NCBI GenBank assembly: GCA_030248215.1
Contig: JASANG010003775.1
Coordinates: 62,001 to 126,000 of the forward strand
DNA: 64,000 nt
DNA from: Enoplolaimus lenunculus
Taxonomy: Eukaryota; Nematoda; Enoplea; Enoplida; Thoracostomopsidae
Direction: 5' to 3'
Shown: positions 38,034 through 49,400 of the stretch, in pieces
How the letters are laid out: each line of letters starts with the position of its first letter
Numbering within the stretch: the stretch's first letter is position 1
Translations under genes and position numbers: made by a program
Notes under the pieces: model-generated
Seen by the model: only the letters and a program-made list of their open reading frames with translations
What the model was told of the DNA's origin: nothing
The model's database searches: none

Positions 38034-38100
38034 AGGGATGGACGATCTTGGTCAAAACTAAGACCCGCGACAGAGAAACGATTTCCCGAGACCTCAGTTT
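38034..38100 (+). repeat. Partial GGATGGGCGG-type MITE
   Basis: CAGGGATGGACGATCTTGGTC followed by AGACCCGCGACAGAG matches the left end of the 26822 and 61231 elements. The right end is missing. Confidence 0.45.
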
Positions 38101-38152
38101 ATTGTTATTCATTGTTAACCGTTAATTAAAATAAAAATGAAATTCTTGTAAC

Positions 38153-38229
38153 CTGGGTGCAACTGGAATTACAATTTACCGGAACCGGAAGGTGAAAAAT
38201 GCCAGAACCGGAATTCCGGTTGCACCCTG
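38153..38229. mobile_element. CAGGGTGCAACCGG-family MITE, minimal form (77 bp)
   Basis: Essentially two termini back to back: CTGGGTGCAACTGGAATTAC ... GGAATTCCGGTTGCACCCTG. A perfect 8-bp CTTGTAAC lies on both sides (38145-38152, 38230-38237). This is the clearest evidence that the family makes 8-bp duplications. Confidence 0.85.
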
Positions 38230-38661
38230 CTTGTAACCTAAGTTTTGAGTGCTTTTGTCGAAGCTCATTGTTGTTTTCTATACTAATTAAAAAGTAAGTA
38301 TATCCGAGCTTTACTTTTGATACATGTAGTTCCACTACGACTGGCATACATATAGTTCAAATTCAAATAAAATACCTTTCATTTCGTTCATTTTACTTCG
38401 TGGAGTAGCAAGCCCTAAATTAAAATTTTCGTTGAGTAATCTGAACACAAATTAAAAACGGTCCGGGTTAGAGTGCAGCGAATAGTGACTTTGTTCAGTT
38501 GGAAAATTGGAAATATGCGCATTCACCACCATTTCGATACCCGATTTCACACTGTTTCGACGATTATCGTGCCGGCCGTGCTTATCGCCTTCTGGCAAAG
38601 ACCTTGTGTTTTCAGAGCTGTATTGTAAATTTTAAAACCGTTTTACTTATATACTAACAAA

Positions 38662-39240
38662 TTACTCACAACAGTTAAATATATACGTTATTAACTCCAT
38701 TAAGCGGTATAGTATATCATAAGTATAATTCCGGGACTTTGAAGCACTTATTTTAGAAAGTTTAACAGTTTCTATTGTGCGACAGCTATACATAAAAGTT
38801 TTTAGCGTTTTATAAAGAGAGTAAAATTCTTTAAAACTTTTGGGATCTAGCAGTATAATCTGAGCAGAGTCGATATTATCAGAGGCAGCTCGTAAGTTGC
38901 CCTTCAAGTGATATAGATTTCGACACCGCGTTCGTTTTTCCTGCGAACTGTTTACAATTGCGTCTGAGTTTTCAGAAACTTCAGTATTTTCATCATCTGT
39001 GATAATGAATCGTTCAAAGTCAGACTTGTTTGTTGGATTTGGCATTGGTGTTTCAGCAGGTCTGACTTGACGGGTTTGATTTCTATTTTGTTTGGCGCTT
39101 CTGCACAGGAGTTGGCAAGTAGTCAGAATTAGACAGAATGCTTCCAAATCGTTTACTTGGTTTTCAGCCTTTTCCTGATCAGTATTTTGATTGATATTAA
39201 CGGATTTCATACGACTCGACGACTCGCCGTACAGAACCAT
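38662..39240 (-). CDS. Hypothetical 192-residue protein
   Basis: Longest non-transposon single-exon ORF in the window. It starts MVLYGESSSRMKSVNINQNT, has a middle section rich in Asn/Gln/Glu/Ser (KSDFERFIITDDENTEVSEN) and a C-terminal half of likely helices (FKEFYSLYKTLKTFMYSC ... YRLMELITYIFNCCE). No signal peptide or known motif; family not recognised. It lies on the DHTKD1 strand just upstream of that gene's first resolved exon, but ends in a stop, so it is not its 5' exon in this frame. The start codon falls inside an inverted repeat (39203-39283). It could be a lineage-specific gene or an unspliced chance frame. Confidence 0.5.
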   Translation of the reverse strand: MVLYGESSSRMKSVNINQNTDQEKAENQVNDLEAFCLILTTCQLLCRSAKQNRNQTRQVRPAETPMPNPTNKSDFERFIITDDENTEVSENSDAIVNSSQEKRTRCRNLYHLKGNLRAASDNIDSAQIILLDPKSFKEFYSLYKTLKTFMYSCRTIETVKLSKISASKSRNYTYDILYRLMELITYIFNCCE

Positions 39241-39283
39241 TATCCATTGGATAGTGGGCCGGCACGGCGAGTCGTATGAAATC
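39203..39283. repeat. Inverted repeat spanning the start of the 38662-39240 ORF
   Basis: GATTTCATACGACTCG ... CGCCGT on the left pairs with ACGGCGAGTCGTATGAAATC on the right. The left arm contains a direct 8-base duplication (ACGACTCG) that would bulge out. The loop of about 28 bases includes the ATG. Confidence 0.65.
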
Positions 39284-39475
39284 TTATGGTGGACCTAATT
39301 CAACGCGTAGCTAACGTAGATGAAGTTGAATTCAACGTCGTTATTGCAGTTTGCAGTTAAAGTTGAATTGACGTAGTTGCAATAGTTCACGTTGAAATGG
39401 GAAAAGCAGGTACGGTTGACGTTGAAATGTTTTCTGCTGCGTTTGTGAGTAGTATTTGCACGCCAATCAACTATA

Positions 39476-39866
39476 CAGGGTGCAAAGCGGAACCGGATTG
39501 TACCGGAATCGGAATTGGAACAGCAAATTTATATCGCAACTGTAATCGGAATCGGAATTAAAAATTTTGAGACTGTACGGATAATTTGTACTGACAAATA
39601 TTCTGATTTACGGTGTATGTTGGCTGGCAACCATTTTCAAAAAGGTTGCAAGAACAAGCTGGCGATGATTTTTTGATTCCTTAAATGCTAATCTACAAGC
39701 AATCATTGATAAGTTAACTCATCGAAAGCAATTTAATAGATGAATAATACAGAATTTTTACGCAACGTATCTGAATAAGTAAGACTAAAATTCAAGTTTC
39801 AAAATTACGATTCCGATTGATTGTGCAATCGGAATCGGAACTCGTTTTGAATCGGAATTCTAATGT
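39476..39866 (+). mobile_element. CAGGGTGCAA-family MITE, left copy, truncated
   Basis: Starts CAGGGTGCAAAGCGGAACCG and follows the intact relative at 51975-52323 until TTCTAAT at about 39866. There it stops without its right terminus and the retrotransposon 3' end begins. Confidence 0.7.
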
Positions 39867-42289
39867 TGTTGTGAGTTGTGAGTGCCAGGCGCGTCGAGCG
39901 TTAGCTCATAGGCGGCCGACGTCCGCAGGTAGACTCTGCAGGACGCCGACTTCACGTAGGAATTGCACGGCTTTTTCTGGGGCGTCGAACAGATCTTGGA
40001 TTGGGTCTTCCGTTCCGAATATCTGCCACCGCTTAGCTGCCGTTGCGGGGCATGTCTTCATTAGATGTTCCATGGTTTCGTCTTCTTGAAGGTCGCATCG
40101 GGTGCAGAGGGAGCACTCTGGCTCTGGGTTTCGCCGCGTGATGAAGTTCCTGTACCACGCGAGCTCCGGGATGTAACCGCCACATCGTAGTCTGCTCAGG
40201 AGCGTTTCTTCTTTTTTCGACAGTGCAAGCTCTGGGGTTCTGGGCACGTATTTGGCGCCAGGTACGCGGGATTTTGCTGCATTGCTGGCGTACCATCGTT
40301 TGGCGATATGCTTCTTCACGGTAGCCTTTGCCGTGTTCATATCTATGGGGACGTCGGACTGACTCAGTGCCGTTGCTCTCTTCGCGATGTCATCCGCGGC
40401 CTCGTTGCCTGGAACGCCGCAGTGACTTGGAACCCATTGAAAGGTTACTTCGCAGCCACCGTTAGCGGCAATCTCGTCCAGCAGCTTCCATATGTCGCGT
40501 TCTAGTTCGTGCTGTTGGCAGCGGCCCGCAGCCAGCTTTTCTACCGCTGATTTGGAGTCGGTGAAGATGTTGATTCTTCCGTTGACCGGTAGTATTCCTT
40601 GGCGTTGGATTTCCCGGACTCTGCTAAGGGCTGCGTGGATCGCGCACATCTCGGCGCGAAAACTACACGTTAGTGCGCCAGCCGGGGTCACAATTTCCAT
40701 CGCGGCGTTTTGCTCGTCATGCATCAACAGTAGCACTCCGCCTCCGCCGTTCCGGTTGGAGTCCACTACCGAGCCATCCGTGTAGATATCAATCGCGGCA
40801 CCTTGGAGTGCTTCAATGGTCCGTTCAGTCACTATGCGCTTCCGGTGGTCCGGTTCGGACCTCCTTACCGGTTCATCCAGTGCCGGGTTAAACGTGGGCT
40901 TCGCCACCACTTTCCAAGGGGGGGCGTACGAGTGCGGATGAAGTCGTTCTCGAGGTAAGTCGACCAGAGGGGTTTGGTTGACTATTTTCTTCGCCATGTC
41001 TCTCCAGTTACCGCGGGATAGCCGGTCTCTCACGTCATTCTCGGCAGCGACCCGCCTAGGGTGCCCGTGAGGCATACGCAGAGCCTTCTCATAGGCTATG
41101 GCGGTCAGTTCAGAGGCACGAACTTTATATGGCACCAGGTTAGCTTCGATGAGCGCATTTTCGACCGGGGTATGTCGGGTAAGCCCTGCAATGGCACGAA
41201 CAGCAGCGTTTTGAGCAACATCAATCTTTCCAAGCTGGGATTCGGATGTCCTGGCCGCCCACGCAGCAGCACAGTAGTCGGCTGCCGACCTGACGTACGA
41301 TACATAGACCATTCTCAGGTCGTCTTTCCACCATCCCCATGTACGGCCTCTAACTGCACTCAGCACTTTGGTCCGGCTAACCATCTTCTTCTTGATCTTT
41401 TCGATATGGGCACCAAAAGTAAGCTGACGATCAAAGGTAACTCCCAAGAAAGTTGGGGTAGGGTTGTAGTTAATTTCTGTGCCAAACAGTTTGACATGGG
41501 GTCGCCAGGAGGCCCTTGTCAATGTCCTGTGTCCATAGCGCCAGATCGTCGGCGAACAGGGAGACACCAACGCCGGCAGGCATACCTTCGGCAATATCAT
41601 TGATGAAGCACAGGAAGAAACTCGGCGACGTTACGGCTCCTTGTGGGAGTCCTTCGTAGAATTTCCCGTATTGGCTTTCTGAAGCACCGTAGGAGACCTT
41701 GGCGTAGCGATCGCTGAGGAAACTGCGCGCCCACTGCATGTAGCAGCCCGGGAGTCCAAGTGTAAGCATCTTCTGGTACAGGGCAGGCTTCCAGACCGTG
41801 TCGAACGCTCTTTTGAAATCCACCAACACCATGACAGTCCGCCTGAACGGCTTGTCATTGAACCCATCTGTTATCTCTTGCGCGATTCTCATGCACTGAT
41901 CTTCGGTGGAATGTAGGGCTCTAAAACCAGCCTGGTTGTGGTTTAGCATCTTTCGAGACTTGAGTAAATACATCATCCGTTCTTGGACCAGCCTTTCCAT
42001 CAACTTTGCCACGCAGGATGTAAGGCTAATTGGGCGGTAGGAGCCAAGTGCCCCTGGTGGCTTGCCCATCTTCAAGATCGGAATGATCGTGGCCCTTCTC
42101 CAGTCAGCGGGGACTTCTTTGCTTCGCCAGCTCAGGTTGATAATGGCTAGCAGGTTTTCTAACCCCTTCTGTCCCAGGTGTCGCAGCATCTCATTCGAGA
42201 CCCCGTCGGCACCTTCAGCTTTCCCGAGCTTGAGCCGGTTCAGGGCGTGTTGTAGCTCCCCGTGGGAGAATGGGGTGCAAGGGCCCGGA
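39867..42289 (-). pseudogene. Non-LTR retrotransposon fragment (RT + RNase H), inactive
   Basis: The minus strand encodes the C-terminal part of a LINE polyprotein: reverse transcriptase from about 42280 (GELQHALNRLKLGKAEGADG; PISLTSCVAKLMERL; SLFADDLALW), then RNase H with visible acidic residues (DIYTDGS, FRAEMCAIHAAL, IFTDSKSA, CGVPGNEAAD), then a Cys/His cluster (CSLCTRC...EHLMKTC), stop near 39906. The upstream endonuclease and RT N-terminus are absent. Just after FADDLALWTQ, near 41500, a deletion of perhaps 60 residues plus a frameshift breaks the frame. RNase H behind the RT fits the I/R1/Loa-type group; exact clade not determined. Clearly GC-richer than all neighbours. The 3' end has CTCACAACTCACAACAAC rather than poly(A). 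Confidence 0.88.
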
Positions 42290-42592
42290 ATACTTGTTGT
42301 GATACGTTGCGTAAAAATTCTGTATTATTTATCTATTAAATTTTCAATGAATTACTTATCAAAGATTGATTGTAGATTAGCGTTTAAGGAATCAAAAATC
42401 ATCGCCAGCTTGTTCTTGCAACCTTTTTGAAAATTGTTGCCATCCAACATACACCGTAAATCAGTATGATATTTGTCAATACAAATTATCCGTACAGTCA
42501 CAAAATTTTTAGTTCCGATTTCGATTACAATTCCGGTATAAATTTGCTGTTCCGATTTCGATCCAGTATAATTCAGTTCCGCTTTGCACCTG
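42290..42592 (-). mobile_element. CAGGGTGCAA-family MITE, right copy, inverted and truncated
   Basis: The complement begins CAGGTGCAAAGCGGAACTG at 42592 and follows the left copy (39476) closely to ACGCAACGTATCACAACAAG, where the retrotransposon begins. Outer flanks (CAACTATA and GTGTTCAG) do not match, so the whole block did not move as one unit recently. Confidence 0.7.
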
Positions 42593-43994
42593 GTGTTCAG
42601 CATCAATCATACCAATAGAAAAGCCCACAGAAACAAAGATTTACCGTAAATTCCCTTAGGTCTTTTATGTAACTACTTATCAACGTGCAACAAGATGCTT
42701 CTGACATTTTCTGCAGTTAGCACCTTATTGTTTTAAAATATAGTAATACTATTGCATTTAACACCATGTTCTATGCACTTATTCTTTTTGAAATAGTTTA
42801 GCGCAACACCGTTAAATTCCGGTTCCTGCATTCGGAAATGCCGGAATAGGAATTGATTTTGTACAGTAATTCACTCCGGAATTCCTGCAAAATTCAAAAC
42901 CTGTTCCTGTTCCTGCATACAGAAATGCAGGAACTGGAATTTTTATGGTTTTGTAGCAATTTATCATAATCACATCGGTTCCAACATTTTTTCACCTTCC
43001 AGTTCCGGTTCCGGTAAATTCTTAAAGGAATTAAAAATTCCGGTATTGAAGTTTGATTGGTGGAAATTGAGATATTTTACTAAAAATGACGATAAAAATT
43101 AAATAATTTTATTTCAATAGAAATATAAAATATGAAGTAAGCTATATTATACCGGGCCAGCAAAATGAATCGAGTTTTTACCAGAAAAACATTAGAAATC
43201 AAAACTGCTCTCCCGCAAAGTAGTGTTACTTTTATGCGGACTACACCAACATCAAAATTAAACTAAGGTTTGAGAAGCAGAAAGAGTGGAATCATACTTT
43301 AATGTTCAAAATTAGGCAGAGACTCTCTCAGGTACATGCTTACGCAAAACATACATGTAAATTGAAGTTTAGTATATTTTGCACCCAACAACCTAAGCCC
43401 CAGGGCAATAAAGCATATGGTGGATAACTATGAGAAAGTAAACAATCTATATATTGTGTAGTCTGTGCAGCAAACCGTGTTTCATGCCAGACAATTAAGA
43501 ATTGTATAAAAGAACATGTAAACATCTACAAATAATTCTGTAATATCTTGGCTAGAAAACAAGGTACTCACCGAATTGATATCAGCTTTAGCTAAAATAA
43601 TAATAGAGCACGAAAAATGTACTTTTTAACCAAAACTGGTTGCGTAGGTATGACTCAAATAACACAGACACTTGCACATTACATAGTACCTAATATTTTG
43701 AAACGAAAGCAAAATTGTCAAATACACGAGCAATATCCCGATTAACTTTACGCTGCTGGAATGGTTACAACCTAAAAATCCGTGAAACTTCAGATGTTGG
43801 CTCTGCTCATTACACAAACAACCGAGCAATGCTAAAAACGCAAAACAACTTACCATACAGTTCCACAAGTGCGGTATTGACTTTAGGTTGAAATCCGTAA
43901 ACATTTCTTCTACTAATGCTCAGAAACAACAGTCTTGTTTTGTTGGCAGTATGTATAAAGGTTTCGCATATTGTTAGCATTATAATATTCTAAA
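42593..43994. other. No gene; degenerate MITE remnants
   Basis: 42810-43110 holds scattered CCGGTTCCGG, TTCCTGCAT and TTAAAAATTCCGGTATTG pieces of the CAGGGTGCAACCGG family without ends. The rest is plain AT-rich sequence. Confidence 0.5.
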
Positions 43995-45070
43995 TTATTC
44001 AGCGAAGCGAAACTTCGAGCGAAGCTCGGAGTTTCGCGAAGCGTTTTATATTTTGTACTCTGGGGTCGAAAGGTGGATGTCAGTCCGTCCGTCTGAAAAG
44101 TATCTCAGGAACGGCTGAACCGAGTTTGATAAACTTTTTTTCGTTTGAAAGCCAACTATCCTGCGGTGTTAACCTCGCATTGAGGTTTTAAACTTTTAAG
44201 CGGTTTATTAGCTACAGATAATTTGCATAATACATTAAACCTAAATTAGGACTTCCTACATTATTTCACTAATCATTACAGTTAGAAGCAATCTAATTTC
44301 AACATTAAACAATTTTTGGGTGCAAGGAATCTGCATAGAATATTTACAAACCTCTAAAACCGATAATTGAGTAGTTAGCTAATAGATAATTGGCATATTA
44401 ACATAGTTTATAAACCTAAATTAGGACTTTTTACAATATTTCACTAACTATTAAGGTTAAAAGCTATATAATATCAGCACTAAAGGGTTTTTAGGTGCGA
44501 GAAATTTGAATAAATTGTTTACAAACCTCTAAAACCGATAATTGAATAGTTAGCTAATAGCTAATTTGCTTATTAGCTTAATTGACAAGACAAAATTATG
44601 ACTTTTTCAATCACTTCAATAATTATTAGAGTTTACTGAAGGTTTTTGGGTGCGAGGAATCTAAATAAATTGTTTAAAAACGTCTACAACTGATAATTGA
44701 GTAGTTAGGCAATAGATAATTTGCATATAAGCATAATTGATATGCCTAAATTAGGTGTTTTTGCAATACTTCACTAATTAATAGGGTTACAAGCAATCTA
44801 ATTTCAGTAGTAATGGGTTTTTGGGTGCGAGACATCTGAATAAATAGTCTACAAACCTTCAAAAGCGATTAACGAACAGGTAGCTAAGCTTAATTGATAA
44901 GCCTAAATTAATGGCTTTTTAAATTATTTCTCACAATATTAGGGTTAATTAAGGGTTTTTGAGTGCGAGAAATCTGAATAAATTGTTTACAAACCTCCAA
45001 AACCGAAAAATGAATAGTTAGCTAAAAACTAATTTGCATATTAGCTTAAATGCTTACGTGTGTTCGAGCA
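43995..45070 (+). repeat. Dispersed element with head palindrome and 5-6 tandem units
   Basis: The head at about 44003-44043 (GCGAAACTTCGAGCGAAGCT, CGGAGTTTCGCGAAGCG) is followed by GGTGGATG...GTCCGTCCGTC. Five to six tandem units of about 136-175 bp come next, each with GGGTGCGAGGAATCTGAATA, ACAAACCTCTAAAACCGATA, ATAGTTAGCTAATAG and CCTAAATTAGGACTTTTT. Unit anchors lie near 44328, 44502, 44650, 44822 and 44960. The same family occurs in reverse at 31240. Confidence 0.75.
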
Positions 45071-45075
45071 TCGCT

Positions 45076-46422
45076 AAATACATGTAGTCCCACTACGACT
45101 GGTAATTAAATAACATTTGCCTAGTTCAGTTTGTCGGAACGTGCGATGGCCTGTAAACATGGTCTTGTATTGGCAGTGCTGTTCCCTATTTGTTAAATGC
45201 ACCAACTCTAATCCAACAGTAAGTAAGATTATCATACTGTCACTGCTTCACATTGATATAAACTAGGATTAACCGTCAAAATGGGTTGATTTTCACTTAT
45301 TTGGAATTCTGATCATATGCAAGTATTCAGCCCGTACGGTGACATACAGATACATGGAGGCAAAATGAAACCTCATGCTAATGCTGCACATCGGTAAAAC
45401 GTTGATGCATATGTAGCGCCTTCATATGCAAAAGCGGTAAAATCATGGAAGAACCAAGATGCCCGTGTGTTGAGGATCTTGTAAGGCATAAAAACAGAAA
45501 AATTTAGCAGTTGGTTGGGAGGCGGCGTGGCTCAGTGGCTAGCGCGCTGGACTGATAATTTGTCGACCGAGTTCGAAACCTCATGGGAGCAACCCTAATT
45601 TTCAGCTGCTGAGCACTCAAAATTAAAAACCGTCGTATCCTAGCGTACCCAACTCATCACACGGTCGAGGTCTGTGTTTTCGCTTAAAACAATTCCGGGT
45701 CTGTGCCGTGTACAAATGTTTAAATATTGCAACTCTATGTGCTACACAATGCTTAAGAATACGATTCGTGCACTCAATTTGCTCACTAGCTGTGTATATT
45801 TTCGTTGGAAAAACAAACAAAGTTGTATGGATTGCAAAATTATAGACTTTAAATTTCAGTTGATCTCTGGCTTAAATTACATTCGAATGTAAACTGTGAT
45901 CGTTTTAATAAATTAATCGCTGAGTTACAATCGGAGTTCACGAAATTACTGCAGAAACCTAAATCTCTTCCAGCGATTCGAGACATTAAACCTGTCTTGG
46001 GATTACAAACTTCTTAAAATATAATATTAACAACAAAAGTTTAATTTTGAAATTTAACATAATGGTGCTAAGTCGAAGCCGGAAAACCAGTTATGTCTGT
46101 CGATTTTCAGTTTCGATGAATGTACCAGCGTTCGGCCTGTTGACTACAACGTTCAAGCGGTAATTATGAGCCGAAGACATAATTGATTTGTTTACGTATT
46201 AAAACTATTTACTTCAGACAGTGATTTGACTCAAAGTTATGCTGGACAAGTACAATGTCACCGTCGTTTAATATTGATCTTATTTAAACGGGCATTTATC
46301 AGTTTTGCCGCTTCTGAATAATTGTTTGTTGTTTGACGCGTTTAGAAAATAGGTCGCTTGTACGTTGCCAAAACACATTGGTCATCATTCGTTTACAGTC
46401 ATTAGTCACAAACAAGGAAAAT
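45076..46422. other. Upstream region of the cofilin gene
   Basis: No exon recognised apart from the tRNA-like repeat at 45521. Presumably contains the distal promoter. Confidence 0.4.
45521..45594 (+). repeat. tRNA-like SINE head (GAT anticodon position)
   Basis: Box A GTGGCTCAGTGGCTAGCGCG, CTGATAA at the anticodon-loop position, and box B GAGTTCGAAACCTC. Arms GGTTG...CAACC near both ends can pair. Mismatches in the stems argue for a SINE or tRNA pseudogene rather than an active tRNA. Confidence 0.5.
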
Positions 46423-49400
46423 ATGGTAAGATATATTGCTGACTATCTGGTTGCCGTACTGTGTATAGTAGTATAATTTGCTTTGTCATACGCTGAGCAT
46501 TAACATCAATAGTTAGTTTAAACCGAATTGCTGAAAATTGCAATTGTTAATCGATTAGGTCTGCGAGACTTGTGCATAGCAATTAGTAAAGTGAAGTTCA
46601 TTTTACTAAACTTACAAGTTTGTGCAGTGTGTATTATTAATCTGGCATAAATAAGGATAAGTACTTGAATTTAAATTCAAATGCGTACTATGTATCACAA
46701 TTTTTACCGTAGCGTTTTTTAATAGGTTACCACTACCAAAGTTTTTCTTTTGATTGGTTTTCGGATTTTGTGCCGAAGTAACTTGCTTGAACGTTATCAA
46801 AAGCAATTATTATAATTAGTTCAAAGTAATTTCACAATCCATAAGTAAAGAAAATATGGTAAGTATTGTCAGTAACGTTAGTGTTTAATTTTATGGAATT
46901 GGTAATCCATAAAATTCGCTGATTTTGTGTCACTCCTTCGTTATCAGCTCCGGCAAAAAAACGACATCCGGCTCTGGTACTTTTAAAAACTTCAAAAAAT
47001 TCAAGTGCCATTTGTTTTGTGCCGAAAATACGACCAGTGTTATTTCAGGGGCGTAACAGTATATATCACAGCGTATTCCTAACCCTAAACCTAAACTCAG
47101 CGTAAAAATATGTAAGAGCACTCCTTCATTTGTAGGCATGTGCCGATTAGTCGGCATCGGCATCAGTACTAATCGGCAGTTTTCGTTAGTATCGACATCG
47201 GCACTGCAAATAAAATTGCCGATTCTTTGCCGATACTTTTCGCACATAAACAATCAGTTGGAATGTTTTCAGTTTCATTCTGGGCGCATATCTGGTGTCT
47301 GGTCTAGAAATCTGTTATCTTTTTTGCGTTTGTATTTGATAAAATTTATTGAAATGAACCGTTTTTATAAAATTCTAATCGTTTATGATGGTCAAAGTTT
47401 AATTCTTCATATAGTGATGTAACGAATATATCCTATCTGTTTATTAAGCACGGTGTATTAAAGATGGAATCGGCATCGGTAAAATTTCAAAATAAAAATC
47501 GGCATCGGCAAAAATTTTGCTATCGGCACATCCTATTCGTTTGTTATAGTGTCAAAAATTAATAAAAACTAAAACATGGCTTTTTGAAATTTTGGTATAT
47601 TTCGCGTCCCTCCAATGCGGCCTATCGAAAAATATCAATTTCGAAATTTGTTCCATTTTTTAATTTTACAAGGCTCCTTAAAATCGAATTTTTTTGCAAA
47701 ACTATAGACAAATGACATACGTATACCGTTCGACGCGGCTTGACCACACAAACACTGTTGTGCAATTTTTTCACGATCAACTTGCCCTACAAGAAATACC
47801 GTAACTACAACTGAAAGTTTCATGGATCTTTCCTGTAACTATGTACCTAAGCAATGTTTCATTTTAACCCTTTCAGGGGGCAGCTGCCCCCCTGACCCTC
47901 CGCTTTTCTGAAGGGAAACGAAGCAGGACGTAGGCTACCCACCCCTCAAACCCTCCGCGCTAAGCAACTCGCAATATACACCTGATAACGAACTTTAAAA
48001 AATTTGGAAAATTGAGAATGTTATTTTCTAATCCGCCACATCGTTCTGACATAACGAAGGTGAGCCTACGTATGTAAGTCTGCAACTATGCCTTTGTTAA
48101 AGTGTTAAAAACGCGTCGGCGTGATATGTGATATGTTAAGCTTTGTCAAGTGAACACTTTGGTTACCTTAGGTCGGTCAGTGAATGAAGAAAGGCTAGAT
48201 ACCTTCTCATCAGGGTGCAACCGGAATTCCGGTTCCGCTTCCGGCATTTTTCACCTTCCGGTTCGGGTTGCGGTAAGATGTCACTAGTCTGGTATGCAAA
48301 CCTTGACAATCGCCGAAAATAATCCATCGAAGGTATATTTCGTTTCCGTGGGTTATGAAAATCAAAAATACTGCAGATAAAGTGAATACCTACCTCCAGC
48401 TAAAGTTATTTCACCAAGAATATTGCAAAAAAGAAAATTAAAATGAATATTGCGGTGACATGTATTTTTCATGTTCCGGTTTTGTTTCCGGTATTATCAA
48501 ATCCCCGTTCCAGTTCCGGTAAATTGTAATTCCAGTTGCACCTTGCTTCTGATATTTGAATGCCATCTAGTATTAGGAGATTTGAATTAATTGTCCTGCT
48601 CCGGCCAGATATTAGATAATATATACGTCCCTGGCATTTTTTGTTATCCAGTCGCAACCTGGTGGCACCTTATATACAAAAATTGCTTGTTTACATTTAG
48701 TCGTCTGGTGTCACTGTTAACCCGGAGTGTCAAACTGCTTTTATGCAGATGGGAAAAGGAAGAACTGGATATCGCTATGTTATCTTCAAAATTGCTGATG
48801 AGGTTGGTTGTTTACAATTACTTCTACTCTTTCACGCCGTGTTTGTAAGTGTACGTCAAAGTTCCAACAGGAACTAAGTTTTACGGGAACAGGATATATT
48901 TTTAAACTTTCATCACCAAATTTTAAGCGAATTTATTTTATTACCACGTTTTGCGAAACGATATATTTTTCATCTAGATATACGGAAAAAATGACACAGA
49001 GTGCAGACTTTGGAATACCCACTACACTGTCATCTTTTATTCGATTTTCATTTACTACCATTACTGCCACGCAGCATTAAAATACTTGCTTAGATTCTAC
49101 TAAAAAGCGAATGATTTTTCTAAAATATGTAATTGTGGAGCAGGGTGAAAAGCGGAACTGAATTATACCGGAAGCGGAATCGGAACTACAAATTTTTGGA
49201 CTCGCTGTCTTAAACACTCCCGCAAAGTTGCATACTTCTTAGTTTCTCACATCTTAAGAGGAAGTGACTCCCTGTATCTGCTTCATTAGGCCAAAAGGAA
49301 CATTTATTTGTTACGGCTAATTTAATATTATACAAATCTGGCTTCTCCACAGCTTGAAAATTTCCGCCGGGGGCGTTTCCTGGGGGGCAGCTGATTTTGC

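Noticed and set aside
38401-38660. First exon of DHTKD1
   Set aside because: No ATG frame with a mitochondrial presequence splices in phase 0 to 37882; short frames there end in stops.
40308-41603. Plus-strand ORFs up to 180 codons
   Set aside because: Antisense shadows of the GC-rich retrotransposon reading frame on the minus strand.
45521-45594. Functional tRNA gene
   Set aside because: Boxes A and B are visible but stems do not fold cleanly; more like a SINE head. A covariance-model scan (tRNAscan-SE) would settle it.
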